A DNA stretch of 64,000 nucleotides. It comes from an uncultured Psychrobacter sp. GTDB taxonomy: Bacteria > Pseudomonadota > Gammaproteobacteria > Pseudomonadales > Moraxellaceae. Numbering within the stretch: the stretch's first letter is position 1; every line of letters starts with the position of its first letter. The stretch covers positions 124,001-188,000 of the forward strand of contig NZ_CANMAH010000005.1 in assembly GCF_947495825.1 (NCBI RefSeq). Reading direction: 5' to 3'. The notes beneath the pieces were generated by a model, which worked only from the letters and a program-made list of their open reading frames with translations, searched no databases and was not told the DNA's origin. Shown here in pieces: positions 47,885 through 57,783 of this stretch. Made by a program: the position numbers and the translations under genes.

Positions 47885-48577
47885 ATGATTAGTCCTTCTA
47901 ACCAATATCTAATCGCCCCTTCTATCTTATCTGCTGACTTTGCACGCTTGGGCGAGGAGGTTGAGACGGTTTTAAAAGCGGGCGCTGACGTCATACATTT
48001 TGATGTAATGGACAACCATTATGTGCCCAATCTAACTTTTGGTAGCATGATTTGTAAGGCGCTGCGTGATTATGGTATTGATGCACCTATCGATGTCCAT
48101 CTAATGGTCAGTCCAGTTGATGGTATGATTGAGCAATTCTTGGAAGCAGGTGCAAGTGTGATCACTTTTCATCCAGAAGCTAGTGCTCACGTAGACCGCT
48201 CGTTGCAACTGATTAAAGATGGCGGCGCAAAATGCGGTTTGGTACTCAACCCAGCCACGCCATTACATTATTTAGATTATGTCATGGACAAGGTCGATCA
48301 GATATTATTAATGAGCGTAAATCCTGGATTTGGGGGGCAGTCGTTTATTGAAAGCACGTTAGATAAGGTTCGCGAGGTTCGTCAACGTATCGATGCAAGT
48401 GGTCGCGATATTCGGTTAGAAGTAGATGGCGGTATCAAAGCCAGTAATATTCGCGCTATCGCTGAGGCGGGTGCCGATATGTTTGTAGCGGGCTCTGCTA
48501 TCTTTAATCAAGATGATTATGAAGCTGCTATTACGGCCATGCGCCAAGAGCTAAACTTAGTAAATAGCGCGAATTAG
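47885..48577 (+). CDS. rpe: Ribulose-phosphate 3-epimerase
   Basis: Rpe interconverts ribulose 5-phosphate and xylulose 5-phosphate in the pentose phosphate pathway. The 230-residue TIM barrel shows [52 protein letters not shown] and EVDGGIK. His, Asp and metal-ligand His residues of the active site are in place. In E. coli it sits next to gph; here it precedes two small membrane-protein genes. Confidence 0.97.
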   Translation: MISPSNQYLIAPSILSADFARLGEEVETVLKAGADVIHFDVMDNHYVPNLTFGSMICKALRDYGIDAPIDVHLMVSPVDGMIEQFLEAGASVITFHPEASAHVDRSLQLIKDGGAKCGLVLNPATPLHYLDYVMDKVDQILLMSVNPGFGGQSFIESTLDKVREVRQRIDASGRDIRLEVDGGIKASNIRAIAEAGADMFVAGSAIFNQDDYEAAITAMRQELNLVNSAN

Positions 48578-48628
48578 TCAACATAGAGATACTGGCAAAA
48601 ATATTCTTACTTCACATAAGGATGCATT

Positions 48629-48979
48629 ATGAATAAGCCAACCTCACCAGTACAAAACGATAAGAATTCGTCTAATAAACAGCAAAAACGCAGTTTAGTA
48701 CCCAAAGGAATCACCATCGGTTTAGCATTATTTTCGTTAATACTAAGCCTTGCTGGATATGGTTTTCGCTTAATGGTGGGGGATGACGTTGATAATGTAT
48801 TACGTCATGCTGCAGTGGTAGTCCCTGCTTTTGTACTTGGTATTCCGTTACTTTTTTGGCTGGGTGCGCGTGTATTTAACAAGATTAATGGTACTGACAT
48901 TGCAGGCTGGAATGCGATAAGTCTAGGCTATCTGACTTCCTGTATTGCAATGTTATGGTTGATGGGCACTTATAGCTAG
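48629..48979 (+). CDS. Small membrane protein with three predicted helices, 116 residues
   Basis: A polar N terminus (about 25 residues), then hydrophobic segments at about 28-48, 60-80 and 92-115. AAGGAT precedes the ATG by about 7 bases. I do not recognise the family. It follows rpe by 51 bases and may be in the same transcript. Confidence 0.65.
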   Translation: MNKPTSPVQNDKNSSNKQQKRSLVPKGITIGLALFSLILSLAGYGFRLMVGDDVDNVLRHAAVVVPAFVLGIPLLFWLGARVFNKINGTDIAGWNAISLGYLTSCIAMLWLMGTYS

Positions 48980-49046
48980 TTTTCACGTTATCTATAAATT
49001 TTTTATCATTGTTAAGTCATGATTTTAGTCTTGACTGGAATTTTAT

Positions 49047-49358
49047 ATGCAAATTATGCCCACTCGTATTGCGAATATTATTTATCCAAAAGATTTACCC
49101 AACGTTTTGTTCACCAGTCTTATCGTCGCTTGTCTATTGTTGGGGTTGGCTTCACTGAGTCATGGTACAGGGTTTCAAGGCTGGTTACATGTCTTTGAGA
49201 GTTGGCTACTCATGCTCATTATTATACCTACTGCTACGGCCACTATTGCGTTACCATTTAAATACCGTGATCCAGCGTTAGAGCTAAAGCTTATGTATTA
49301 CCTTGGTATGTTTGTCGCTTTACTCTTTACCTTAGCAAAATTGCGCTACTGGCGTTAG
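49047..49358 (+). CDS. Small membrane protein, 103 residues
   Basis: Three hydrophobic segments (about 20-40, 51-69 and 84-100) follow a short start; an ATG three codons later is also possible. Unrecognised. It is 67 bases after the previous small membrane gene, with similar size and composition, but the two are not obviously homologous. Confidence 0.6.
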   Translation: MQIMPTRIANIIYPKDLPNVLFTSLIVACLLLGLASLSHGTGFQGWLHVFESWLLMLIIIPTATATIALPFKYRDPALELKLMYYLGMFVALLFTLAKLRYWR

Positions 49359-49531
49359 AAAATGGACTATTATGATCTTGTTGACTACTTGTTCATTGAT
49401 AAGAGTTGCGTGATTGCCCTTGAATTATAGTGGCAAAGCGTCCATTGTATGAGTATGACACATTTACTCATATTGTCCTGAGACGAAAAACTCTATGCAA
49501 CGATGAGACAGTATAATTGAGGACATATTAG

Positions 49532-49843
49532 ATGCCATACGATATTGATAACGAGATAGAAGTAGATAACGACAATCAAGATAAGTTTGCAGGATTTGGT
49601 AAAGAAACGACTCTTGAATTGATTCAAAGCGATGACGGCAGGTTGTTGTTACGTGATGCTGAGCAAGACGATACTCCATTAATGACTATCGATTTTTCGG
49701 ATAAGCTCAAAGAGCTGCTTGGTAGTGATACTCAAGCGATCGGTCAACATATGATTCACGCTGCTATTCAGGTGATTATGCAAAAGCAGATGAGTCAATG
49801 GCATGCGCACGTATATGACAAAGAGCCAACGCATTATAGTTAA
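49532..49843 (+). CDS. Acidic small hypothetical protein, 103 residues
   Basis: A soluble, acidic protein (many Asp/Glu in the first 25 residues) with an apparent beta-alpha region: LELIQSDDGRLLLRDAEQDD, then a C-terminal helix with His residues. No signal peptide. GAGGAC lies about 9 to 14 bases before the ATG. I do not recognise the family. A perfect terminator follows. Confidence 0.6.
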   Translation: MPYDIDNEIEVDNDNQDKFAGFGKETTLELIQSDDGRLLLRDAEQDDTPLMTIDFSDKLKELLGSDTQAIGQHMIHAAIQVIMQKQMSQWHAHVYDKEPTHYS

Positions 49844-49896
49844 TGCGTTATGAGAAACTAAAGTAGTTATTTATAAAAGTTTAAATTACTGACCAC

Positions 49897-49930
49897 AAAA
49901 AAGGGTTTATCAATTGATAAACCCTTTTTT
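49897..49930. terminator. Bidirectional terminator between the acidic protein gene and rpmG
   Basis: A perfect 15-base stem, AAAAAAGGGTTTATC (49897-49911) and GATAAACCCTTTTTT (49916-49930), with AATT loop. T tracts are on both strands, suiting the convergent genes. Confidence 0.92.
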
Positions 49931-49956
49931 GTTTTCAAATAATAAGGCAATCATTA

Positions 49957-50112
49957 TTACTTGATTTTTGCTTCTTTAAAGATTACGTGCTGGCGTACTT
50001 TAGGATCAAACTTTTTGATCTCCATTTTACCAGGCATTGTACGCTTGTTTTTGGTGGTAGTGTAGTAATAACCAGTACCAGCAGTCGATACCAACTTGAT
50101 TTTATCTCTCAT
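49957..50112 (-). CDS. rpmG: 50S ribosomal protein L33
   Basis: A 51-residue protein starting [20 protein letters not shown] and ending [10 protein letters not shown]. It is the zinc-free form of L33: no CxxC pairs. The ATG is at 50112 with AAAGGA 8 bases upstream. It follows rpmB by 39 bases on the minus strand, the standard rpmB-rpmG operon. Confidence 0.96.
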   Translation of the reverse strand: MRDKIKLVSTAGTGYYYTTTKNKRTMPGKMEIKKFDPKVRQHVIFKEAKIK

Positions 50113-50151
50113 GATAGCTTTCCTTTAAATGGTGGTCTACAAGCGCGTGGC

Positions 50152-50388
50152 TTAAACTTTTTGACCTTGTGCGCGTAGATCCGCTAACACTTTATCAATA
50201 CCAACTTTGTCAATGATGCGCATACCTTTGGTAGACACACGTAGACGTACAAAACGGTTTTCAGACTCTACCCAAAAACGATGATTTTGAAGGTTGGGTA
50301 GAAAGCGACGACGGGTTTTGTTGTTTGCATGCGAAACATTATTACCCACCATAGGGCGCTTTCCAGTCACTTGGCAAACTCTAGACAT
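50152..50388 (-). CDS. rpmB: 50S ribosomal protein L28
   Basis: The 78 residues begin [20 protein letters not shown], with [11 protein letters not shown] and the C-terminal [13 protein letters not shown], typical of proteobacterial L28. AGGAG is 6 to 7 bases before the ATG. A perfect 9-base-pair hairpin sits just upstream of this ribosome site (see 50409-50429). First gene of rpmB-rpmG. Confidence 0.97.
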   Translation of the reverse strand: MSRVCQVTGKRPMVGNNVSHANNKTRRRFLPNLQNHRFWVESENRFVRLRVSTKGMRIIDKVGIDKVLADLRAQGQKV

Positions 50389-50878
50389 GGCGAACTCCTA
50401 ATCTATGAGGTATGAGATATTCTCATACCAGTCTGGGCAAGTTGCGCGTATTTGCGGCATGGACACAGCAAGCAGCAGCTTTGCACCAAACAAAACTATA
50501 TGAAGGTTGAGCTGGTTTTCGCTGTTACATAAAGGCAAATAACAGGCAGACCAATTCAGAAAATTTTAAAGCCGACATTTATACCATAAAATCAGTAAAT
50601 ACTCAAATTATTTTACGATAAACATCGTCTTACAGAAGTGGCATTATACCTTGAATTGACACTGCTATGTGATTGATTACTTAACTTATAGGTATAATTT
50701 TTAGTTGTAAGTTACGACAAAAGTCAGTAAGGTTACTGTTATAATTTTAATACAACTTATATATACAGTAAACAGAATGTAAACTTATCTATTTTTTCTT
50801 ACACATTTATAGATTAGGTATGATTCTTGCTCGTATTTTCGGATATATCTTCGCTGATTCGGATTCGGAGTCCAAAAC
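50389..50878. other. 490-base divergent region between rpmB and the Ig-repeat lipoprotein gene
   Basis: It contains the rpmB leader hairpin (50409-50429), an AT-rich middle and, close to the lipoprotein gene, three TTCGGA repeats within 50837-50870 ahead of GGAG and the ATG. A plus-strand TATAAT at 50693-50698 has no good -35. No ORF. Confidence 0.4.
50409..50429 (-). promoter_or_regulatory. Perfect hairpin in the rpmB leader
   Basis: GGTATGAGA (50409-50417), TAT, TCTCATACC (50421-50429), a 9-base perfect inverted repeat ending 20 bases before the L28 start and adjoining its ribosome-binding site. There is no T tract, so not a terminator. Confidence 0.5.
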
Positions 50879-53800
50879 ATGTCACATAGCTCGCTACCCT
50901 TTACTTCTAAGCTGTTTCAACTTACTTCTTTGACTTGTGCATTGGCATTGGCAGGATGTGGCGGGGGCGGCGATAGTGACACAGTAGACTCTGTTGCGCC
51001 TGCACCTGATTTAGGTATTGAGCAGCCAGGCTCAGGTGGTAGTAACGGAGGCAATGGTAATAATGGTGGTGGCGAACAAGTTCCAGATAGTGAACCTGAT
51101 TTCTTTTTACAAAAGCTTACTACCTTACCATCCATTATTGAGCTATCAGATGAAGAAACCCTCTTTACTGTTACTGTTAAAGCCGTTGAAAAAAGCTCTG
51201 GTGGGGCAATGGTTGGCAAAGCAGTTACTTTAAAAGTGAACGACTCTGAAACCAACGGCATTACTATCGAAGGTCAGAGTACCCAAACTACTGATAATGA
51301 CGGTAATGCTGTATATACCCTCAAGCTAAATCCACAAGCAGTTGCTGATAAAGATGAGCTGATAAATAAAGGTTTTACTCTATTAGCCACTGCTAATAAA
51401 GCAGATGGTACAGCTGTTACACCGCAAGAGTTAAAGGTTTCAGTAAGCAAAGAAGGCAGTGGCGACGGCACACAAGTCACTGAGAGTAAGCTTGAAATTA
51501 CCTCTTCCTTAAGCACAAGTTCAGTTTCTAATAATAATTTGAACCCTTATGGAGATAGTGCTCAACTGACTGTCATCGCTAAAAACAACAATGGTGCTCG
51601 TGTTCAAGATGTAAGAGTTGGACTAGGTATTGATAGTATTAAGGGTATATCTATCGTAGGTGGTAATGGTAAAGTTACTGATGCTAACGGCATGGCAACC
51701 TTTGATATTAAAATAGAAGAAAATATTTGGACAGATGAAGATGAGGATAAGCTTGAAGCATTGCAAGAAGAGCTCGATGCGTTGCTCGAAGGCGAAGGCA
51801 TTGCATATGCTATCAGTATCCAAGAGCAAAACGGTGCTACTAAACAAGATACCGGCCATCTACCTATAGCGTTGCCTGTATCTGACTATGAATTAAGTAT
51901 GACTAATAGCACGGAGCCGCTTAGCGCTTATGGTGATACCCAACAACTAACTTTTATCGCTAAGCCAAAAAACAGTAGCGTATCAACCGACATTAACGGA
52001 GCTAAAGTCGCTGTCAAACTCAATGATGCGCCTAATGGTGTGAGTCTAGCAACCAATCAGCTGATTTTAGATGATAAAGGTCAAGCAACTGTTGCGTTGA
52101 CGATAGCACCTAATCTTAAAGAGTCTATACGAAAAACGCTTGCTGAAGATGGCATCAGCTATACAGTGACACTGTCAGAACCCAATCGTTCAATCACTCC
52201 ACAAACATTTGAAAGTTCAGTTGAAATACCAGTTGCAAAGAACGTCGTGAGTTTTGAGGGAAGTGACAAAAAACAAATCTCAAGCTCTGGTGGTAGTGCA
52301 GTGATTAGTTTTAGAGTCAATAGCAAAAATGGGGGAGCAGTAGCCAATCAATTGGTTTCAGCGACTCTACCAACGGCTTTGACTAGTAAGGGCTTAGTGA
52401 CCATTGACGGTAGTGCTGAACAGGCCACCAATGATAAGGGTATTGTAAGCTATATAGTACGTGTACCTGCAGGACTGAGTGAAGCAAAAAAAGCGACTTT
52501 AGAAAAAGCAGCCAGCTTTGTTTTAAGTATCAACGCTGTGGAAGATTCTGGCGTTAGTAGTACGGCAAGTAGTGAAAGCATCACTATTGGCTCGGACATT
52601 GGACAAAGCGATATTACCTTGACAGCCAAAAGCGTACCAGAGATCGTTAGCGTCTTAGATGAGCAGTTTAAGCTACAGGTTACTGGTAAGCGTAAAGACG
52701 GTAGCGCTGCAAATGATCGCTCAGTAAAGCTCATTATTAATAAGGGCGCAGGCGTGACTATCGTTGGTAATCAGCAAGACACTAACGACGCTGGCGTAGC
52801 GACATTCACGGTTAACATTGATCAAAGCTTGACAGCAGCTCAGCGTGATCAATTGATAAAGTCCGGCATCAGTTATACCGCTGTATTGACTGATAAAGAT
52901 GGTACTCAATCCAAAATTACTCAGTCTATCAAGGTTGCACAACCAACCACTAGTATTGAGTTTGCCTCTATCACAACTCCAACAATCAGTGAGCTCGGTG
53001 GTAGCGGTAATATTAATATCAAGCTGACAAACAAAGGCGATAAAACGCAGGCCGTTGATAATCAAAAGGTTGCTATTCAACTAGGCGCTAAAGCACAAAA
53101 CTACGGCGTTACTATCGCTCAAGAGGCGGCAATCACAGATTTCAATGGTGATGCAACCTTCGTTGTTCAGATACCAGACAATCTAACTGCCGAGCAGCGC
53201 GCTGATCTCAAAAGCGTAGGAATCAATTATCAACTATCCTACGTTGAAAATAATATTACTTATAAGTCTGAAATACAAAAAGTTAATATTGTTACACCTA
53301 CTGTTTCTCTAAACATATTGAATGCAACGAATAATATCGACAATCAAGCTGGCTATATCCTTAATAATGCCGGTAGTACAACTAAGGTACAGGCACAGCT
53401 TAATAACCAATCATCTGGCGATCAAGTAGCCAATCAACCGATCAGACTTACCTTTGATAACAAATCATTGGCAAGTTTACTAACTGTCAACGGTCAAATT
53501 GGCTCCGCAAATATCACAGCTACTACAGATGATAATGGTTTGGTAAGCTTTAATGTTATAGTTCCAAACAACTTAACTGATGAGCAAAAAGAGTCCCTTA
53601 ACAAGCAGGTGCTTACTGCGACCTTGATGGAGACCCTAACGGGTAAGCAACAGCAGGTCAAAATTAAAGTACAATCCATGACTGCTGCTATCTCTTTAAT
53701 AGGCAGTGCTTCAAGATCACTTAATTTAAATGGTGGTGAGAGCCAGATTGAGGTTATTGCCAAGGATAGTAAAGGCAATGTTGTAGAGGGACAAAAAGTA

Positions 53801-56644
53801 TTCCTTGCTCTGCCAGCCTCTATCGCTCGTCAAGGAGTAACCTTGGTTTCTGGCGGCAATCAAACCACTGACAACTCAGGCAAAGCGACATTTACTATAG
53901 CTGTACCTAACGACTTAACCACTGAGCAAAAAACGGCCATTAGTAACAGTTTTGTCGTGGCGTTATCAGCGGCTGATGCTAGTGGTAATATCACTACGCA
54001 GAGCGTTACTGTTAACACGGTTACGCCAACGGGCACTGCAGAGAGCTTGAGTATTGGTGCAAATAAGGTAGTTAACACTCAAGGGGATACGTTCAAAGTC
54101 TTTGTACGTGTGACAGATAAGAAGGGTGGTATCGTAGGCCGTGAAGTGCGCTTAAACGTCGATGATCCCATAAAGACCGGCGTGAGCATTGCTAACGGCA
54201 AAGCCACGACTAACAATGATGGCGTCGCTAGTTTTGATCTTACACTCACAGACGGTGCTAACGTCAATCAAGCTGTTTTAGAAGAAGCTGGTATTCGTTT
54301 AACTGCTACGACGACAACTGCTGAAAATGTTGAGTTAGAGCAAAACTATATCGTAGCTGTAGATTCTACCAGCATTGATAGCTATCAAATTTTAGCTTCT
54401 TCTGACAAACCTACTTTAAACACTGGTGGCGATCAAACGAGCGCCACTTTCCGCGTAACCGATAGCAGTGGTGGTATCTTAGTGGGGGTGCCTGTACAGT
54501 TAAGTATTGAAAATCTAGAAGCTAGCGGCGCCGCTCTATCTACTCCAAGTATGGTTACTACTGATGCTAGTGGCTTGATAAATGTCGGGGTACTACTAGC
54601 GGCTAATAATATCAATGCGCGCCTTAATCATAGCGTCGTGATTAAAGCCAAAATCGTCACACCGCAGTATGACGAGGATGGCAATGTCAGTATGCAAGTG
54701 CGTGAGGAAAAGTCATTGAGCTTATCAGCAATTGGCACAGAGATTACGCTTGCCGCTGCAGAAGCCAATCTGAAAGATGGCGCTTCTACGACTATCACGA
54801 CCACATTAGTGGATGGGGCAGGACGGGCTATTGCCAATGCTGATATGGAATTAGTCGACGCGAACGGCGATATTATCCACTCTAGTGCGACTGCTATTAG
54901 CAATGCTGATGGCCAAGCAGTATTTAATATTAACGAAGCTGATTTGAGCTTTGATAGTAATGGTAACTTACGTGTATTTGCTCGCGCTTTGGGCGAAAAT
55001 AGTATTAATACTCAACGTAGTCTAAATAGTATTGAGTTGGTTAAGATTTCCCAAGCAGGAATCAGCTTTATTAATATTGCAAATATTTACAATGTTGAAG
55101 AACCACAAGAGATTCAAATTCAAATCCGTGCTGATAATGCTGATCAAGCGAACGGTTTAGAAGGGAAGCAAGTAGAATTACAGACCTCTCTTGGTAGTCT
55201 CATTACCAGTTATATCAGTAAATTCGAAAATGATGTCATCGTCTCTAAGCCTATCAAAGCTAGTGACATTAACAACAACGTCATTACTGTTAAGTTTTGG
55301 CTAAAGTCTGAGCTTGCTGGCACAGCGGTACTACAAGCTAAAGTATTAGGCGAAACTCTACAAAATGGTGAGCCGCGCTATCAGACCACCGTCGATACAC
55401 GCTTCCGTGCTACGACACCTGCGAAAATGCTGTTCCAAGCAGTAAAATCTGTTATTACGCCAGGTGGTAGTACTGAAATTGTTGCTACGGTGAAGGACAA
55501 AAACGATGTGCCAGTAGAAGGGCAAACGGTCGTCTTTAGCCGTGCGGCAGATTCATCAGCTGGCCGTTTATCAGCTGCGACAGCAGTTACAAATAGCAAA
55601 GGTGAAGCACGAGTTGTCTATAAAGCCAATGCCAGCTCACCTATCGGCGGTGTGATTATCAACGCGCGTTTATTACAAGACGATGCCAATATCGGTAGTA
55701 AGACCACCAATATTACCGTCTCAGAAGAAGCGGTCTATACCACGTTAGCCTTTAGTAACGTAGTTTCTTCTGATACGATTTATTATACGAAACGCGTTTC
55801 AATTTCAGTGATGGACGGTTCGGGACGTGCTGTGCCTAATCAGGAAGTGTCAATTAAGTCTTACGCTACTGAATATGCACAAGGTGTATATTGCCTGTTA
55901 GATAGTACAACTACTTATCAAGCTGCTGATATCGAGGAATTAGACGAAAATGGTAAGGTGATTCAGGTTACAACACCAGAGCCTCAAACGTACTCTGAGA
56001 AAACATCAGTACCGTTAAAGTCTGATTGGTATCCTACGGAAGATGCTAACTACAATTACACGCTAGATCAAGATTCTGACCCTATATTAAATGAAGATAA
56101 AAATTTTAGTGGTAAGCTTGAAGCTATTAATCCAGTCACTATTCTTGGTGGCACAGTTTCAGAAGATGGTTACTCATTTATCACAGATGATGAAGGTCGC
56201 GCTGACTTTGATATTCGCTACCCACTACGCTATTCGAACTGGGTAAAAGTACGCTTTGATGCATCAACCTTTGTAAATGGTAGTGAAAACACACAAAGTA
56301 TTAACTACCAACTACCAACTTCAGTAGATGACCTAATAATAAATGGTTCTACCTTAATAACTCCTTGGATTAACAATGCAAGTCCGTTTGGTACGGGTGG
56401 TGCTACATGTACCAATAGCTTGAGTGTGACGATAAATGAGAATATACCGCGTACAAGAGTAACTTTATCTCCATATTCGCCAAATTACAACGTAACAATT
56501 AATGGTGAGCAATCAGGTAATCAGCCAAATGCAGGGTTTAATACATATATAATAGACTTCAACAAAGCGTTTGAACTTGGTTCAACTGTAACTGTAAATA
56601 ACAACGGTTTTGGTTTTTCTAAAGTTATCAAAATTGAGCAATGA
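50879..56644 (+). CDS. Giant Ig-like (Big_1-type) repeat surface lipoprotein
   Basis: The 1921 residues begin with a lipoprotein signal peptide; the lipobox is L24-A25-G26-C27, with Cys27 followed by a Gly-rich spacer (about 28-68). From about 75 to 1600 runs a chain of about 14 Ig-like modules, each with a strand GxxVxxxxV, then TDxxGxAxFxV, as in Big_1 domains of invasin/intimin. At least eight carry a charged helix-like segment of LTxEQRxxL type before the last strand. The last 320 residues differ and hold Cys (in VYCLLDS and TCTNS). GGAG precedes the ATG. It is probably anchored in the outer membrane and exposed. Partner unknown; adhesion is likely by family only. Confidence 0.85.
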   Translation: MSHSSLPFTSKLFQLTSLTCALALAGCGGGGDSDTVDSVAPAPDLGIEQPGSGGSNGGNGNNGGGEQVPDSEPDFFLQKLTTLPSIIELSDEETLFTVTVKAVEKSSGGAMVGKAVTLKVNDSETNGITIEGQSTQTTDNDGNAVYTLKLNPQAVADKDELINKGFTLLATANKADGTAVTPQELKVSVSKEGSGDGTQVTESKLEITSSLSTSSVSNNNLNPYGDSAQLTVIAKNNNGARVQDVRVGLGIDSIKGISIVGGNGKVTDANGMATFDIKIEENIWTDEDEDKLEALQEELDALLEGEGIAYAISIQEQNGATKQDTGHLPIALPVSDYELSMTNSTEPLSAYGDTQQLTFIAKPKNSSVSTDINGAKVAVKLNDAPNGVSLATNQLILDDKGQATVALTIAPNLKESIRKTLAEDGISYTVTLSEPNRSITPQTFESSVEIPVAKNVVSFEGSDKKQISSSGGSAVISFRVNSKNGGAVANQLVSATLPTALTSKGLVTIDGSAEQATNDKGIVSYIVRVPAGLSEAKKATLEKAASFVLSINAVEDSGVSSTASSESITIGSDIGQSDITLTAKSVPEIVSVLDEQFKLQVTGKRKDGSAANDRSVKLIINKGAGVTIVGNQQDTNDAGVATFTVNIDQSLTAAQRDQLIKSGISYTAVLTDKDGTQSKITQSIKVAQPTTSIEFASITTPTISELGGSGNINIKLTNKGDKTQAVDNQKVAIQLGAKAQNYGVTIAQEAAITDFNGDATFVVQIPDNLTAEQRADLKSVGINYQLSYVENNITYKSEIQKVNIVTPTVSLNILNATNNIDNQAGYILNNAGSTTKVQAQLNNQSSGDQVANQPIRLTFDNKSLASLLTVNGQIGSANITATTDDNGLVSFNVIVPNNLTDEQKESLNKQVLTATLMETLTGKQQQVKIKVQSMTAAISLIGSASRSLNLNGGESQIEVIAKDSKGNVVEGQKVFLALPASIARQGVTLVSGGNQTTDNSGKATFTIAVPNDLTTEQKTAISNSFVVALSAADASGNITTQSVTVNTVTPTGTAESLSIGANKVVNTQGDTFKVFVRVTDKKGGIVGREVRLNVDDPIKTGVSIANGKATTNNDGVASFDLTLTDGANVNQAVLEEAGIRLTATTTTAENVELEQNYIVAVDSTSIDSYQILASSDKPTLNTGGDQTSATFRVTDSSGGILVGVPVQLSIENLEASGAALSTPSMVTTDASGLINVGVLLAANNINARLNHSVVIKAKIVTPQYDEDGNVSMQVREEKSLSLSAIGTEITLAAAEANLKDGASTTITTTLVDGAGRAIANADMELVDANGDIIHSSATAISNADGQAVFNINEADLSFDSNGNLRVFARALGENSINTQRSLNSIELVKISQAGISFINIANIYNVEEPQEIQIQIRADNADQANGLEGKQVELQTSLGSLITSYISKFENDVIVSKPIKASDINNNVITVKFWLKSELAGTAVLQAKVLGETLQNGEPRYQTTVDTRFRATTPAKMLFQAVKSVITPGGSTEIVATVKDKNDVPVEGQTVVFSRAADSSAGRLSAATAVTNSKGEARVVYKANASSPIGGVIINARLLQDDANIGSKTTNITVSEEAVYTTLAFSNVVSSDTIYYTKRVSISVMDGSGRAVPNQEVSIKSYATEYAQGVYCLLDSTTTYQAADIEELDENGKVIQVTTPEPQTYSEKTSVPLKSDWYPTEDANYNYTLDQDSDPILNEDKNFSGKLEAINPVTILGGTVSEDGYSFITDDEGRADFDIRYPLRYSNWVKVRFDASTFVNGSENTQSINYQLPTSVDDLIINGSTLITPWINNASPFGTGGATCTNSLSVTINENIPRTRVTLSPYSPNYNVTINGEQSGNQPNAGFNTYIIDFNKAFELGSTVTVNNNGFGFSKVIKIEQ

Positions 56645-56681
56645 TTTATAATATTTACTTATATCATTGATATTTAGTACG

Positions 56682-56708
56682 AACCCCCAACCTCGTGTTG
56701 GGGGTTTT
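56682..56708 (+). terminator. Intrinsic terminator after the Ig-repeat gene
   Basis: AACCCCCAAC (56682-56691), 5-base loop, GTTGGGGGTT (56697-56706) and T. Strong GC stem. Confidence 0.85.
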
Positions 56709-56840
56709 AACATTCATAATCTCAGTAACGAAATACATTCAGCAAAATATAGCAAAAACAATTAGAATAGTGGATTTGCTATGATATTAGTAGTTCTTAA
56801 AACTCAGGCAGCAAACATTTTATTTTAGGTTAAGCGCACT

Positions 56841-57770
56841 ATGTCAGATACTATAACGACGACTTCAACACATGCTTTATCGCAAGCCATATCTAGTGCT
56901 TCACTTCCTCTTCATATGATTGATACAGCCACGCTATTGATTAAGTGCCGCGACCAAGCAGGCATTGTGCAGGCAGTATCCGAGTTTATCCATCGCTATG
57001 GCGCGAACATCATTACCTTAGATCAGTATTCGACCGCGCATGAGGGCGGGCAGTACTTTATGCGTTTGGAGTTTGCGTTAGCAGGCTTAAGTGAGATCAT
57101 TGATAACTTTGAGGCCAGCTTTGCTCATACGGTTGCCAAGCGCCACAATATGGAGTGGCGGCTGCATAACAACTCGGTCAAAACCAAAGTTGGCATCTTG
57201 GTGTCAAAGTTTGATCATGCATTATTAGATTTGCTATGGCGGCATCAGCGCGGCTTGCTCGATTGCGATATTAGTTGCGTTGTCAGCAACCATCCAGACT
57301 TACGTCAAGCGGTCGAAAACTTCGGTATACCTTTTCATCATGTGCCAGTGACTAAAGATAATAAGGTAGAAGCGGAAGAACAGATTCATACGCTCATGGC
57401 AGGCAATGATTTATTAGTATTGGCGCGTTATATGCAGATATTATCGTCTGACTTTATTGATCGCTGGCCGATGCAAATTATTAATATTCATCACTCATTT
57501 TTGCCTGCCTTTGTCGGCGCAGACCCTTATCGTCAGGCCTATGATAAAGGCGTCAAGCTTATTGGTGCGACGGCGCATTATGTCACTGCTGATCTTGATC
57601 AAGGGCCGATTATCGAGCAAGATGTGCACCGCGTGACTCATCGTCAAAGTGTAATAGAGCTACGTGCTATTGGCCGCGATATCGAGCGCAATGTATTGGC
57701 TCGGGCAGTGAACTGGCATGTACAAAACCGAGTTATAGTGACGGGTAATAAAACAGTGGTCTTTAATTAA
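56841..57770 (+). CDS. purU: Formyltetrahydrofolate deformylase
   Basis: PurU hydrolyses 10-formyl-THF to formate and THF, balancing one-carbon pools. The 309 residues have an N-terminal ACT domain (about 27-105, LLIKCRDQAGIVQAVSEF) and a formyl-transferase domain with ARYMQILSSDFIDRW, the catalytic region IINIHHSFLPAF and GATAHYVTADLDQGPIIEQ. Asn, His and Asp catalytic residues are all present. About 25 polar residues precede the ACT domain. Convergent with ypjD, 13 bases apart. Confidence 0.96.
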   Translation: MSDTITTTSTHALSQAISSASLPLHMIDTATLLIKCRDQAGIVQAVSEFIHRYGANIITLDQYSTAHEGGQYFMRLEFALAGLSEIIDNFEASFAHTVAKRHNMEWRLHNNSVKTKVGILVSKFDHALLDLLWRHQRGLLDCDISCVVSNHPDLRQAVENFGIPFHHVPVTKDNKVEAEEQIHTLMAGNDLLVLARYMQILSSDFIDRWPMQIINIHHSFLPAFVGADPYRQAYDKGVKLIGATAHYVTADLDQGPIIEQDVHRVTHRQSVIELRAIGRDIERNVLARAVNWHVQNRVIVTGNKTVVFN

Positions 57771-57783
57771 AAAAGCCCATATT

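Noticed and set aside
49987..50178. 63-codon plus-strand ORF at rpmG
   Set aside because: It is antisense to rpmG and extends into rpmB, whose identities are clear.
50879..56644. Horizontal-transfer origin of the giant repeat gene
   Set aside because: Base composition and codon use look like the neighbours, and there are no flanking repeats or integrase remnants.
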